A stretch of 30,278 nucleotides of DNA from assembly GCF_000003605.2 (NCBI RefSeq), contig NW_003153250.1, positions 184,815 through 215,092 on the forward strand, in the 5' to 3' direction. Numbering within the stretch: position 1 is the stretch's first letter; every line of letters begins with the position of its first letter. Source of the DNA: Saccoglossus kowalevskii. Lineage: Eukaryota > Hemichordata > Enteropneusta > Harrimaniidae. The position numbers were made by a program, and so were the translations under genes. The notes under the pieces are model-generated. The model saw only the letters and a list, made by a program, of their open reading frames with translations. It was not told where the DNA came from and did not search any database. Shown in pieces: positions 1 through 12,788 of the stretch.

Positions 1-420
1 TTTTTTTGTATTCCGTAACAGATAAATGTAATGAAACTCTGCATTATAATGTTTTTGAAAGTCTATAAAGCCAATTATACATGCCATCACAGTGACTAAT
101 TTGCATTCTTTTGTGTGATTCGTTTAAGTGTTTGCAAGTATTTTGACCTCTGTTTTTTCCTCAGTGAATTGACTTCCTCTGTATCCTCACGGCTGTATTT
201 TAAATTCACTATATACAGTTATACTGGTCTGCTTTGTTTTGAGTGGTCAGTTAAGGCTTGTATAAATACATTTTTTAATTCTACAAATATAAATTCTGAA
301 TGCAAGTTTTATTAACATTCTGGAATGTTTTTTTTTTTGTTGCCTTTTCTTGAGGGCAGGGCTTTTTAAAAATACCTCAACCTCATTCAAGGCCACTACT
401 CATTAATGTCCAATTCAGTC

Positions 421-432
421 CAAGATGGCCGC
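421..432 (+). promoter_or_regulatory. YY1-like motif CAAGATGGCCGC
   Basis: CAAGATGGCCGC closely matches the animal YY1 consensus (AAnATGGCGGC-like). It may also be a remnant of the AAGATGGC-bearing repeat seen at 26001-26745. Only motif similarity supports it. Confidence 0.25.
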
Positions 433-2084
433 TGTTTATTTTCCTAGTTAATGCTTTGTTGTGTTCCACTATGCTTGTTAATCAGATACTTGAAATCCAT
501 GCCCAAAATCTTGTAAACTACAGTAATGTTTTGATGTCTGTCAGGTACAGTTGTCAACAGGCAAGAACAATGCTGTGGTTGTCCACGTAAGAATTTTACG
601 TTTCTCAGTTGCCACATATTCAGTAAAGCTTCCAGTAACTATTAAATTAAATGATGCATCGGTATATACTTTAAGGAATTCCAAGGATTGTGCTTAAAAT
701 AAAAAATCTCAGTTTTAAATCTCTTGCCTAGCTAATCTTAGAGATTAACATACATCTGCTAATTAGCGTCTTAGATTCAAAATCCAGAATCGATATGTCC
801 TTATCTTGAGCTGTTGTCTTGTTCTCTAAGAACTGCATTGTTAAATAGTTTCTAAATTCCCAACCACTAGTAATGTGTGGTTAGTCTCAAAGTGCAAAAT
901 AATGTAAATTTTCACTGCGAACCTTTAAAATTATTTTTAGAATTCAAAGGTGTTCAAATGAATGTTCATTGCTATAGAATTTGTTAATTTCTCCCACACT
1001 CATTATTAAAGGTTTGTCTCCCACAAAACTATAACCATTTGACATAACTGAGCAGTATTTAGTCTCTATTCCGTTCAGAACTCGCATTTAGTTGAAGTGA
1101 TTATGTTTTTCATTCAAAAAGAACATTCAACGGTTGTACAAATATGCTTTGAGCATGACTTTCTGGCCAAATGTGAGAAAGCTGTTTTTTTATGCTAAAT
1201 TACCTGGAGGGAATTACTCACAGCGAGGCTGAAACTTTCTCTTCAAATACAGATCACGGCAGTGTTCAAGACAGTTCATATATTATTCCAGAAATCTTGG
1301 GTGATATAGTGGTTTAATATTTCCTCAATGAACAGCTATTGATAATTAACGACTATTGTATTTCACCTCTGCTCTATGTGATAAACAAATCCTGGTAGTT
1401 TGCCATAGTAAATCTTTCAGTAATAGCCCAATGCCTTCTGTGCTTGTGAATTGGATACTGATATGATAATGCCAGCCACTATGGAATTCAGTGTACAAGT
1501 CCTGAACGGAGAAGTACAATGATGTAAATAATGCAGAAATTCTAATGAGTGAAAAAAAACAAAACAATCATAAAATGTTTGATCACAATCCTATAGCATT
1601 GATATATCCAAAAGAATTGAATTGAAATGCATTTGTGTTTGTTTTGCAACATTTATTTCAGATCATTGTCGGCCTCTCCCAAGTGTAAAGTATAATATAG
1701 TCTTGACTAATGCTAGGCTAAGCATATGCCAAAGGACTGAAAATAATGTGTAAATTGAAAGGTGTAACCTGTGAATTCATTATTGTCTACAGTTACTCGT
1801 TAACAATGGCGAGTAAATTCAGTCAGCAGGCAAGCTTAATTCATGGACGTTAGTTTTCTACGGTATGTGATTAATCTAACACGAAAGCGTCTGTACTGCA
1901 GCAGAGCTTAATGTCTCAACAAGGGTGCACCTCAAATAAAGTTGGCCCCAACATTTTATGTACATCTGTAATTTATTTTACATGTGTACACCTGAGTGCA
2001 ATTAATAACCTGCCAACTTCAAAACTATTTCATACAAATTGGTAGACAAATGTTTGTTGATTTGTGGCTATACTGGCTAACATG

Positions 2085-2100
2085 TTTTTTTTTTTTTTTT
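2085..2100 (+). repeat. Homopolymer T16
   Basis: An uninterrupted run of 16 T. On the other strand this is a poly-A tract, but I see no retroposon body or target-site duplication next to it. Length is likely to vary and to be error-prone in sequencing. Confidence 0.85.
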
Positions 2101-3373
2101 ACTTGGCTGTTGCACAATTTAAACATGTTTGTGGGTGTAATTTATAGGCTTCATTAGTGCAAATGTCAGTCTTAATTCTAGACAGTTGTTCAAACATTAC
2201 GGCAGAAGGTCAGAGTGTAAAATATGTTGTAGGCCAGTTTGTGATAGTCCAATCTCTGTGGGCGCTTTTTCCAAGTGTACTTGCATTCCATTCATAATTG
2301 GGTCCCTGTGTGACTTATACCAGATTGCTGTTACACTATAGTTAGCATAATTTCTTGTATTTCAAATTCTTTTCTAATCTTCTTAATGATCACACTTGAA
2401 TTGACGAAAACTTGTTTTCTTTAAGTTGCTCCACTTTTGTCTAGTATTACGCTACTAGGGCAAATCTTGAAATTAAAAAGCAAGCTCTGGGGAGTCAATT
2501 GAAAAAAATTCTATTGAGTGAATCAATTTTTTAAATCCTGGAATCTGAATTCCAATAATAAACGCGTGTGCTATATGTGCTCAGGAATAATGTCTGCCTT
2601 CCCTTCGATCCAAACAGAAAATATTTAAAATAGATTTTCCCACTTTTTATGCTTCCTGCCAACCCTTCTATTTAGGCTAAAATAGGTGTAGGGGACATAA
2701 AGGTCAAATTGCAAGTCTAGTTAATATTTACAAATAGTTTATTGCAGATTTTGGTGAAGCAATATTTGTTTACTTAGTCTCTGTTCAAGGTTCGTTTAAC
2801 CAGTAAGTGGGTCAATCAGTCACAAATACACATAATTTTACATTGAAAGGCATGGCAGTTTGCATTGTTTGAAGTGTGTTTTGGTTAATATTTGACATAT
2901 CCACTACAACACTGCTGGCTGCACACAGCTTGTCCCCACTGTTCCTTTCAATGCTATTAATGTAAATGTTAAAATAACCTTGTAGGCCTCTATAAGAATT
3001 AGATTTAGACTGTCTTTAGCGATCATTTCTGTTAAAAGTAAGCATTACCAAACAATTTGTAACATAACAGTACTTATGATTAATGGCAAATTGGGACCCT
3101 TTTTATTGCTCTTTTTCTGTACCCGAGACCATCAGAGCAGAACTTGGTTGACATCTATAAACATTGCCTACATAGTCACGGTATTTTGTGTAATTATTTT
3201 GAATGCAGTTGATGTATTCTGAATTTAATGATTGATGCAGCTAATACTTTTGACTGAGGAATTTCCTGAAATTTTGCGAAATTGCTCCCTGAAAGCCTAA
3301 AGAAAACCTTGGGGCTAGAACGAGCGTTTGATTTACGAGTCATAGTTGTGTGTATTTTGACAAATTTTCAATT

Positions 3374-3386
3374 CAAAATGGCCGCC
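3374..3386 (+). promoter_or_regulatory. YY1-like motif CAAAATGGCCGCC
   Basis: CAAAATGGCCGCC resembles the YY1 core. An opposite-strand copy (CCGCCATTTTAC, 3542-3553) lies about 160 bp downstream, with a perfect palindrome at 3426-3439 between them. This clustering in otherwise plain AT-rich DNA is the only reason to list it. Confidence 0.25.
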
Positions 3387-3425
3387 AGAGTAGTGATCAA
3401 TATTATGGGAAAAATCAGAGTGATT

Positions 3426-3439
3426 GTTTCCATGGAAAC
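3426..3439 (+). promoter_or_regulatory. Perfect 14-bp palindrome GTTTCCATGGAAAC, RFX X-box-like
   Basis: GTTTCCATGGAAAC is a perfect dyad. RFX factors bind inverted half-sites of the form GTNRCC/GGYNAC, and this matches that layout except for T at the fourth base and its symmetric partner. It sits between two inverted YY1-like motifs (3374 and 3542). Binding is unproven. Confidence 0.3.
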
Positions 3440-3553
3440 AAGTTGGGTTACCCACTCTTTTTATTTGTCATTTAATTGATTTGATTTATTTGAATCTTTC
3501 ATTCTGGAAAATTTCAAGAATTTGTAGTTCTTATAGATGTTCCGCCATTTTAC

Positions 3554-6500
3554 TAGTTAGCCATATCATAGTCTCTGGCCGTATTTTAACCATTTACCAT
3601 ATGAATTGATCATGCAGTTTAAGTCCTATTTGTGCTGAACTTACAGAAATTTCAATATTTTATCTGATCTGAAAATTCTCAATTTGTCATCAGTCTCACT
3701 GTATATATTGCTTCATCAGATGTGAAATCTGACAAATTAGATTATTGGTTATTATTACATTCCGTAAACTGGCTTATTTTGTAAATTTTTTATTATGGCC
3801 TCCAGCCATGTGGTGGCTGATGTAAATGATAGAAAAATGAAACACAAGGGTTAATAGGAATAATACTGTAATGTTTGAATGGTCTGACTAGGCTGCCTCT
3901 CATTCTGATTGTTATGGTGAATTGGATAGAGATAATTTAGAAGCGAGTAATGCTGCATCATAAATAATAATTTTGCGTGATATTATTCTTTTCTCTCTCA
4001 GCTGTTGTAGTTAATAGATTTCCTAATTTAATCAAATTTAATGACAATTTTAAACTTCAGTGCTATCAGTTTCAGTTTTGACTGTACGTAAATAATGAAT
4101 GTTTGATCAGAGAATGTGGCCAGGTGTGGTTTTACGAGTCTTCTATCCTATTTTATAAAATGATCTAGTAGAATTTGTATACTGTAAAGTTCTTATAATT
4201 TAATGGAAAAAATATTGCTGGTCGTGTTAAAATATCACAAATCCACTGCTTTTATCTGACACATTTATTCAATTTAATGGAGAGTGTAGTGAAGATGTAC
4301 CTTGCAAGGACAAGATGGATTGAAATGCTGATCACATTATTGAATTTTTGTTTCAATGAAACAGGATAAGAAATATGTTATTTCTAACTATTGTCCTATA
4401 GAAATTGTAGATTGATTTTCATTTGATAATAACTTGAAAAGTGAACAAAATATTGAAGGAACGAGTTTCTGAGATTCGGTTTTGATCAATTTGCAGTCAG
4501 AACAATAAAAAATGAGAAACCAACTACAATACCATGAATTAAATATTTTTAGTTGGCAAATAATTTAAAAAAAGAAATCATAGTGAATCAAAGTATAGTC
4601 AATTTATTGAGTCATTTGCAGTGTCAATTACCGACTTTGCTGTGGTGAATTCATTGCGTGCAAGTCAGTGAATGTGTGAATTGTTTGCCTTCTGATGTAA
4701 TTTTTAAATTTGCTCTGATTTGTAGTATTATTGAAACTGTCATATTAAATTGCATTAATTGTTAGCACCAGGAAGTTGAGTGATTTCAATTCTATATTAA
4801 AGCAGCTGATCACCAAATTTATTTTCTGCTAACTAACTGTAAATATACCTGGCTTTGCAGGACATTTTGTTACTATTTCCTGCATTATGTGGGATTTTTT
4901 TACTTAAATTTCATTAAGATGCTGCTTTATTCCGTAAAATGTTATTCTGATGAGTCATTATACACAGATGGCTTGATTAATTTGCCAGACTTTCTTCTCC
5001 CATACCACTCATTAATATTTGACAATTCATCAAACCTTTCAAAACAACACAAAAATGTTAAATTTGTCCCGAATTAAAGCTGTTCGTTAGTGTAATTTTC
5101 ACTTGAAATTTATTTCAAATCGGTGAAAATAAAAAAAAATTCCTGTAATTTGCATGTACTTTTTAGTGAAATTAAAATAAATCACATCTTTATACCAAAC
5201 CTGATGTTTTCAGTGAACATAAATTTCAACTACAATGAAACTTAACATATTTCTGCTATTTTTATTAATTATATTCTTTGATGGTACAGTCAATTACATT
5301 TTTTCTGATAGCCTGGAGTATGAAATTACATTGAAAGTGACATTGCCCACCAACAGGGGTTAATGCTGTATGCTTTGCATATCAAAATACAAGCCTCCAT
5401 CATCCATTGCTCTCGATAATATTTCCCTATTTATCTCTGCATGAAATATGTCAGCAGATTAAATTTTCACTTTAAAGACAGCTTAATTTCCAAGTTACAC
5501 TAGCGCTGATGGTTGCACTTTATTGTGCTTTGCAACTATCCAATCAAAGTCAATAGTAGTGCGATTCATCAATCACTCTGTATTAGGGAACGTCAAATCG
5601 TAATGGATAACTTAGTGCTTAGCCTCTGACAGCCGACCTACTCTAATAAAAACTCAATTTTATGCTAAGGAAAAAATCATGAAATTGTATTTCCGCTGTG
5701 TTTTTCATGCATTTTCCCTTTAATGTGCCAATTTTAAAACTGTCGTCGTTGCGGGTGTTTTGATAGAATTAAATGTATTATAGTATTGCTTGTCTAATTG
5801 ACAAATGTTTGTCTTCACTTTTCTCCCTGGTGAGTGTTCATATCTACCTGATGTGGCGTTTCCTCAATCTGACATGATTTGATTACCCAATAGGAATAAA
5901 CATCTATCTGTCTTCACTTGTGTTGTCGGCATCAGACTTTGTGTAAACATTTCACACAAATCCACCAGGTTTTTACTAGACATTTAGATGTAAATATTAC
6001 AATAAATTTAGTGAACTTGAAAGTTCCACAAATTGAAATGTATCTAAGAAGGAAAACAAATTGTTGTATTTATTTTATGTTAATCTCTGTACTAAAGGAT
6101 AATTATATGTAGATTTCAAGTACAATCAAAGTTGTGCAATATTTTTTCTCCTGTAATTTATCTGGTTGTATATTATTTCTGTGCTGAATTAAACCTCCAC
6201 AAGTTTCTAATACTCAGACAAAAACACTGTATTCTTTCATTATATGTTCTCGAAATTTAAATTCAACACTCGTCATCTTGAAACTTTGTATGCCTTCTGG
6301 GGAAGGCAAAATGTGTATATTGCATGCTTATTTACTAACTCTAACCGTACCTACTCCCCAATTTAGATGTGCACTACTCAGTACTGTATCCAGTTACAGT
6401 AGCTGGTACACCAGTTGTCCAATCAAAACAGTCACCTCTACCCACTCCTTATGAAACAAAGCTTGTTTTTAGTTACGTTCAAAATGTAGTGATTATTTTC

Positions 6501-6670
6501 ACTGGCTCTTTCTTTTGCTGATTTATCAATCCGGCAGTGATAGAGAAAATAAATTCCATGTAAAGTAAAACAGTCTACACAGTGTAAGTGACATGTCAGT
6601 AACACAGTCATTGTCAAACAGTGATAGTGGCAATGCTTATTTCTAATGAGATGGATCACACTTTTGGATA
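3554..6670. other. Gene-free AT-rich intronic stretch, nothing recognised
   Basis: Short open frames of about 60-70 codons occur on both strands (for example 4889-5077 and 5918-6112 on +, 6438-6659 on -) but look random, being rich in Phe, Leu, Ile and Lys/Asn. No long inverted repeat, tandem array or RNA gene was noticed. Confidence 0.6.
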
Positions 6671-6745
6671 TACTGTAAACTACCAGTAATTTAAAACGGT
6701 GCCAAATTTGTTACTTTTTTAAAACAAATTAAGCTGTTTACAGTA
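6671..6745. mobile_element. 75-bp MITE-like element with TACTGTAAAC termini
   Basis: TACTGTAAAC at 6671-6680 is the exact reverse complement of GTTTACAGTA at 6736-6745. The similarity continues inward imperfectly: AGTAATTTAAAA on the left against AATTTGTTTTAAAA read from the right on the opposite strand. The size and structure fit a non-autonomous DNA transposon or a fold-back remnant. The flanking TA is ambiguous as a target-site duplication. It shares the TACTGTA end with elements at 16124-16265 and 22814-22982. Confidence 0.55.
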
Positions 6746-8982
6746 GACGCCTGCGACGAATTTTCATTTCATTTATATAATCCCTGTAGTCAACTTGAAT
6801 TGTACCAAAATGTTGCGGTAAATGGCTTCTTTTATTTAATATTTGTCCTCTTCTTTTACTTTGTTATTCACTTGTCTTCTGTAGTCTGTGTTTTTGTTTC
6901 TCAGTTACTAGATACTTAGTTAACCAAACAAATTGTTGTGTTCCTAGTTTGAGTTAAATCCATTGGGCGCCTTACAAATTTGTCTTGTCATGTATGTGGC
7001 TGTATGGCGCCCTATGTAAATGAAAACAAGTCTCTGTTTCACTTTGAGTTAACTGAGTACTTTTAGTTTTTGTGTTCTTCTTTATTTGCTACCTGATTCT
7101 TACTTTGTTTGATCAATCCAGTTGACTAAACAATCTAGACTTCATGCAAATGGAAAAACACAGCTAGATCAAGACTCAGTTTCTCTAGTGTTTTCCCCCA
7201 GAGATTTTAACCACTATCATGGTAAAAATGTCCATACTAATTTACATACATTTGGATTTAAATTTTATTGTGAAGAATAATTGTAATGATTGATTTACTT
7301 ATTAAAATGTTCAAGACACACACAGTAAACATAAATAAACTACTGTGGCAGTTAGAATGATTTTGTCATTGTCAGTCTTATTAGCAGTATATGTTAAAAC
7401 AAACAGTGGCTGTACCACTGCAATGTTTGTATATTGGGGGGTTGGGGGTATGGGGACACTGTTCTCTTTACTTGGTCATGAAAACTATACATTCATTATT
7501 ATATTAAATGTATATGCGGGTGTATATGGACTATATCTTCCAAAAAATTGTTGTACACAAATTTCAGAGATTTGGCCTTGAATTAAATAATCCTCAAACC
7601 AGTTAATAACACATGGCCGACTGGTGATGAATCATCAATTCCAATGATTATGATGTAATTATTATTTTTGAAGCTCTCATCTTTAAGTATATTTTAATTT
7701 TGAAAGAAATTTATTATAATGCTTTCATCGCATTATCATCTCTGTCTATAATAATTTACACATCCACTCACCCTTTAAACTGTTTGTGATTCTGTGTTTT
7801 TGTCTGTTACTGAGAATTCATGGAGTGTTTTTTAGGAAGAATTCAAAACGTCTCTTTCAGCCCGTTGGCTTGTCTGATAGCCAGCGTTGGTGTGAAATAC
7901 GCTGCAGGCTGGTCCATTAATGTAATGAACTGCAAAAAAAAAAAAAATTTTGAATTTCCAATATAAAATATTAAAATGCTATTTTGCATGCACTGTAATG
8001 GAACACTCTATCAATATGAATTATACCCCGAAAATGGAAACTGATCTCACTTTCTGTAAACACAGGAAGTGTAGAAAGTATCTAGTGCTGCTTAGTTTCA
8101 TGCTAAAAGCCCAGATTTGTTGCGGAATTCGTTTCTGGTTGTAATATAACTCTCAAAGCCTACACATTGCATTAATTCACCTCTGCCTCTAGGAACATTC
8201 TATCACAATATGGCTTCAAATTCTGTGACTAAGAAATAATTACTATGGGAACAATAAACCAATTCATAGTTAATGACTTTGTAGAATGTTATTTGGGTTT
8301 CTGTAATATTCTGAATTAATTATGTTGTTTTTCAACCCTGCATGGAAAATGACATATTTTTGCTTCATGTTGTTTTAAAAGGTTCTCTAATAGCTGGAGT
8401 TGGATCCTATCAGTAGCAAGGCTGGACAACCTACCGCATACTGAGTTCAATGTCTAGTCTCTATGCTATTAGTTTGTTTATTTGACTTGTGTAGTGGCTT
8501 CATTTTCACATAACTGATGAAGACAGATTCAAATTAGGTGCCTGTAACGTATCATAGAGAAGTGATTTGACATTGACTACCAAGCAGTAAATGTTTAAAT
8601 TTCTGAGTGTTGGCTTTGGAAACTGATGGCTGCACACATCATATGTACTCTAATTCCCCAGCCATAATTAAAAATCAATTTAACATTTTTCTATTTTCCT
8701 TTATTAATCAACTAATTATTGGTGTTTACTTTTAATTAGTTTGAACCCATGGATAGATATGTTTTTTTTTTTTTGGCTTCAGTTTTGTTGAAGACCCGTC
8801 AGTGTTGTGTATGCAGCTCATACACTCTTTGAAATAAATCATCACCAGTATGTACGTCATTTACTGCAGGTGTATATTAAGCCATTGTTAGGTTTCTCAA
8901 TTTATTCTTTTTATTGAATGTTTTTGCTGGATTTGGGATTGAAATTCAGTAAATCTTGTAAGCATAATGTCAGAGCTTTTCT
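6746..8982. other. Gene-free intronic stretch with simple-sequence tracts
   Basis: It holds a G-rich run (7436-7455: G6, G5 and G4 separated by 2-3 bases), an A14 tract (7934-7947) and a T13 tract (8762-8774). The 7345-7581 open frame starts with GTG, runs through the G-rich run and shows no family resemblance. No gene or mobile element was identified. Confidence 0.6.
7934..7947 (+). repeat. Homopolymer A14
   Basis: Fourteen A in a row follow a slightly GC-richer 80-bp segment (7850-7930). This could mark an old retroposed tail, but no polyadenylation signal, retroposon body or target-site duplication is evident, so I call it only a simple repeat. Confidence 0.8.
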
Positions 8983-9033
8983 GAGAAAATTTCCAGCTTG
9001 AGGTTGGCATCAACCGTTGATGCAGATTTTCTC
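8983..9033. repeat. Two-tier imperfect hairpin
   Basis: An inner palindrome GCATCAAC-c-GTTGATGC (9007-9023) is nested within outer arms GAGAAAAT (8983-8990) and ATTTTCTC (9026-9033). Both arm pairs are perfect. The left side has 16 unpaired bases against 2 on the right, so the fold would carry a large bulge. It could form a cruciform or be a remnant of a small fold-back element. No function is implied. Confidence 0.4.
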
Positions 9034-12000
9034 AAAAAATTATTACTCTACTCTCTGCAGTAAAGGTGAGCACATTCATTTCAGAGGCCAACATGATAAC
9101 CATTAAATCATAGTGTTATCAGGCCACCTGCCACAGTATTATTCATTGTATAATATTCTGATTTGGTTCTAAAATCCTTCAATTTAAATTCCATACATTC
9201 ATTGGTGAACTGTTATATGATTAAAGCAATTAAAATTTAATTAATTATCACCAAATTACAGAAGTAAGAATTCTATGCCTTGTAGCACAATTAAAAAAAT
9301 ATCAGTTTTAGTAACTTAAGTACACAGTTTAAATTGAAACTATTGAATTGTCAGTGTTTTATTCACAAAACAAACTAGTGAATTTAAATAAAAATAACTG
9401 CATATATAATCAGTGTTAGCTTAACATTCGTCAATGGCATGGCACTGATCGATGTAAGGGATTAAAGTCTGTATTTGTGCAAAAGATTTGTTGACCCCTT
9501 GTTTTACTTCCTCAATTTTCAATCAAATTCTCTTTTATTATCACTGAATCTGTTAATGGCGTTGATCAATAGAAGAGATTACCATATTTTTGAATGAAAT
9601 CATATTTTTTCAATCATCCATAAACATTTTTTTATGCAGAAATGTTTTGAAAAATAAATGGTATTTTCATTTTGTACCAGTTAATGTTATATTTTTTACT
9701 GCCCTTTGCATTTTTCAAATTGCTTGTCCATTATCATAACCTTCAATCGTTAGGCAGATGCAGATTAAATTAAACAATGAAATCTGTAAGAATAAAAATA
9801 AAATAAAATTGAATGTTGTTTTAGGATTTTATCTACCTACCTCCAGAGAGAGAAAAAAGGTAACATTATTTTGTATTTTTCAAGTATATTCATCTCTGTG
9901 ATCAATTCTTCATCAACAAAGCTTTAAGTAAATTTGTGATGGCAGGTCAGCTCATTGTGTGAGTCATAGACGGTTTATGGCTATTCAACTTGCTTACAAA
10001 ATCATTTTGATCGCTAAAAATTTGTTACTTTGTTTTGGCATTGACACTCTCAACTCCTTGTACTTTCAAGACAAAAATATTTTCAAATTTCATCAACGCC
10101 ATTAATGATGAAAGCATTATTTTATTACCTAAGGCTTTATTCAATGGCATCTGACTGACTTACATTTCTTAATTTAAATCATCAGCTTGGTTGCTGTCCA
10201 AAATTTTGGATCATAATCACTAGCTATTAGCAATTACTAATAATTCTTTTCAAAAATTGTTAATAGCAAATTGCTGCCTATGTCTTATTTATTTCTTTAT
10301 TCAATTATTTTTTTTAACATTTCACTGCTGTTTATTTTAATTCTGTATAATATGCAGTAGTTTTGCTAGATATATAGCACTAATAGTGCCAACGTGTCAC
10401 CATTATAACATTTCCTAAAAGTATGCCACATTTATTAAAAAAATATTATCAATAGAAATGATCTCTAAATATTTAAAAATGGCTGCCTCTAATCAATCCC
10501 ACAATCCATTGCGGTGATATTGACACTGTATTTGAATTGACAAGTCAAAGTGTATTGAAGTGTCACAATGAAAGAAACTCGTTACATCGAATCATCCTAG
10601 TTGCCATGGTTTCTACCTCATTAATAGTACCTACTCTTTCAAGTGTTCATTTCTGATTGAAATAATTGTAATGAAATTGGAATAAGGGTGAACACGATCT
10701 CAGTTTGTTTCTTATGATTTCTTCAGGATCTTTTATTTCCGTTTTAGATTATTACTTTCTGTGAAGTAATGACCATCTATGAAACCACATTTTATAATTG
10801 AATTAACGAGGGAGTGTGCTACCTGCATAAAATATTTTTACTCAATGAAGTGCTATAACGCGATGAGCAGTCATAAATAAGATAATTATTAGGGTAGTGG
10901 TGAATGATTCAGATAGAAGCTTTTATTTTTTGTTCGGTAAACACTATGAATTTAGGCAAATGTGTGCCTCCCCTTTAAACATGAGGAATTCGGCATATTG
11001 TCCTATCTGCCTCTTTGGAATACCATAGTAAAACCTTTTAAATCAAGATTTTTTTGTCCTGCCCTCGCTATAGGTCAGTGAAGCCCAGAAGGCATTATCG
11101 GGGTCCTGAGTATTGAAAATAGAAAATGTGAACTGTCTTCTATTGTCTTGTGCATTCTTTTCACATGCAAACTGTGTAACTGTGCAGTCTAGAGGTCAAA
11201 GGAGCTAAACAGCAAATAATTTCTTGTTGACAGTTGAGAATTATACAATTGTTTTGTCAAAGACCTTGTTAAATAACTGTAAATTATGTTTTTCAGACGA
11301 CTTGCAATTACTCTGACCCAAATATTATGGCTATCTTGTGTGTTTGCCATAATTCTAATGTTTCAAGCATGGGAGTTACTTGGTACCAGTCTGTTGAATA
11401 GAATGTTTTACTCTATACACTACCTGACATGCGTGTTTTAAATTTAGGTTGTTTGCCTGTTATTTGGCAAAATAACAATGACTGAAGTGCACACGACAGA
11501 CAAACAGTCTTTGTTCCAGCCAGTCTCCATGTCTTGTACATGCTTGTCTTAAAACCTAGTCAGTTTACCTGGCTTGTTTTAATCTCCTTACTTGCATTCT
11601 TATAATGTGGACTAGTGTACTGTTCGGCAAACCATATACACGTTTGTGGTATTTTAGTGTAAATTAATAGTTTCACTTGAGTACACTGCATATACTGTGT
11701 TTTACCTTAGAGCTTTCATTTTGCAGTCATTTACATTGGTAAATACGTTTCTGTTAGACTTTCCTCTGTCAATATTAGCTACTTGCCTAATGTGTGACTT
11801 TGATAAAATTGAACTTTGAGCATGCTAGCTTGATCGCTTCCATGTGGTAAACAAACCCATGATCTAATGTAGAAAAGTGCATTCTAACATAGTCTTCCTC
11901 TCTGCATTTCGTGATATCTGTCTGACGTTATCTCAACAAATTCTGCAGTCATGGCCTACCCTGTCATATTTATAGAGGAATTATTATTTGAATCGTTATA

Positions 12001-12635
12001 AATATAAAATCAAATTTTGCTGCCAGATTATATTTGAGATGAAAAAATAAATAAAACTCTAAGATCAGCTTCACTGCAGTCACATGTGACACAAGGTTTA
12101 ACCATCTCCTTGGATCGTATTGAATTCATTGTGTTAGACGAGATAGAAAATCTACAAATTTTGAGCAGTTTGATTCTTTAGTCTGTGACCCCCTTAACAT
12201 TCCATCACTGTGTTATACACTTGATGCTTATAATGTAGTAAGTGGCACATAGATTACCTGGCCTGTTTTGAAGGTTTTTTTTTTTAAATCTTTGTTGTTC
12301 AAAGTCTACAAGAGGAGTACTATGTACATTAGTACAAATTACCAAAACTAAACTAATGAGCATTGTTAAATGTCGTTCATCTTCCACTTTGGATGAGCAG
12401 ACTGCGTCTTTACAGCATGGAAGTTACAACATATATTGTAAAAAAAGTTAGTTGCAAAAGCAATATATTAATTTAACAAATGTGCTCAGCCCTTCCATCC
12501 AAGGAATGTAATTTCTAGTAAGATCTACTCTCACACATAAACACATGCCAGGTCACCAGCATTTATTTCATAAAATTAAATTTTCCATCGAAATGAGACC
12601 TAAATAACAAATAGATGTAAAAGTGACTTATTTAT
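9034..12635. other. Gene-free AT-rich intronic stretch
   Basis: Only an X-box-like motif at 10600-10613, listed separately, stood out. The minus-strand open frame at 12205-12387 is low-complexity in part and resembles nothing known to me. No RNA gene, tandem array or long inverted repeat was noticed. Confidence 0.6.
10600..10613 (+). promoter_or_regulatory. Partial RFX X-box-like motif GTTGCCATGGTTTC
   Basis: The left half, GTTGCCATGG, is an ideal RFX half-site plus spacer. The right half, TTTC, departs from the expected NAAC. It is therefore a one-and-a-half-site match, weaker than the one at 13688. It is listed because several related motifs occur in the window. Confidence 0.2.
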
Positions 12636-12788
12636 ACACAACAAACCCATTCCCTTCATTTATATAAATATGTATCAATTTTATTGATTGTAGACATCAC
12701 AATGTTCCATTGACCAACAACACTTCTCGTTTTAGTTTGAATTGTGCACTTGATATTTATATAAATGAAGGGAATGGGATTGATGTGT
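12636..12788. mobile_element. 153-bp MITE-like element with 36-bp terminal inverted repeats
   Basis: The left arm at 12636-12671 and right arm at 12753-12788 are inverted copies with two mismatches in 36 bases. The inner 26 bases are a perfect match: CCCATTCCCTTCATTTATAT continuing AAATAT on the left, mirrored by ATATTTATATAAATGAAGGG on the right. Between them lie about 80 bp that are AT-rich with small internal palindromes. No open reading frame is present. The near-perfect arms in decayed surroundings point to a relatively recent non-autonomous DNA transposon. I could not see a convincing target-site duplication, so the true ends may differ by a few bases. Confidence 0.7.

Noticed and set aside
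1346-1567. 73-codon minus-strand frame
   Set aside because: No recognisable motif and no splice-site support; treated as random.
7436-7455. G-quadruplex
   Set aside because: Three G tracts are present (6, 5 and 4 bases) rather than four separate ones, so only a two-tier or intermolecular form is plausible; too weak to claim.
7850-7947. Possible retroposed sequence ending in A14, or a cryptic exon after TTTCAG at 7860
   Set aside because: The frame after the acceptor gives only about 19 codons before a stop, with no CELSR similarity. There is no polyadenylation signal, retroposon body or target duplication.
9779-9814. AT-rich AAATA-type repeats as a tandem array
   Set aside because: Short and irregular, typical of background AT-rich sequence.
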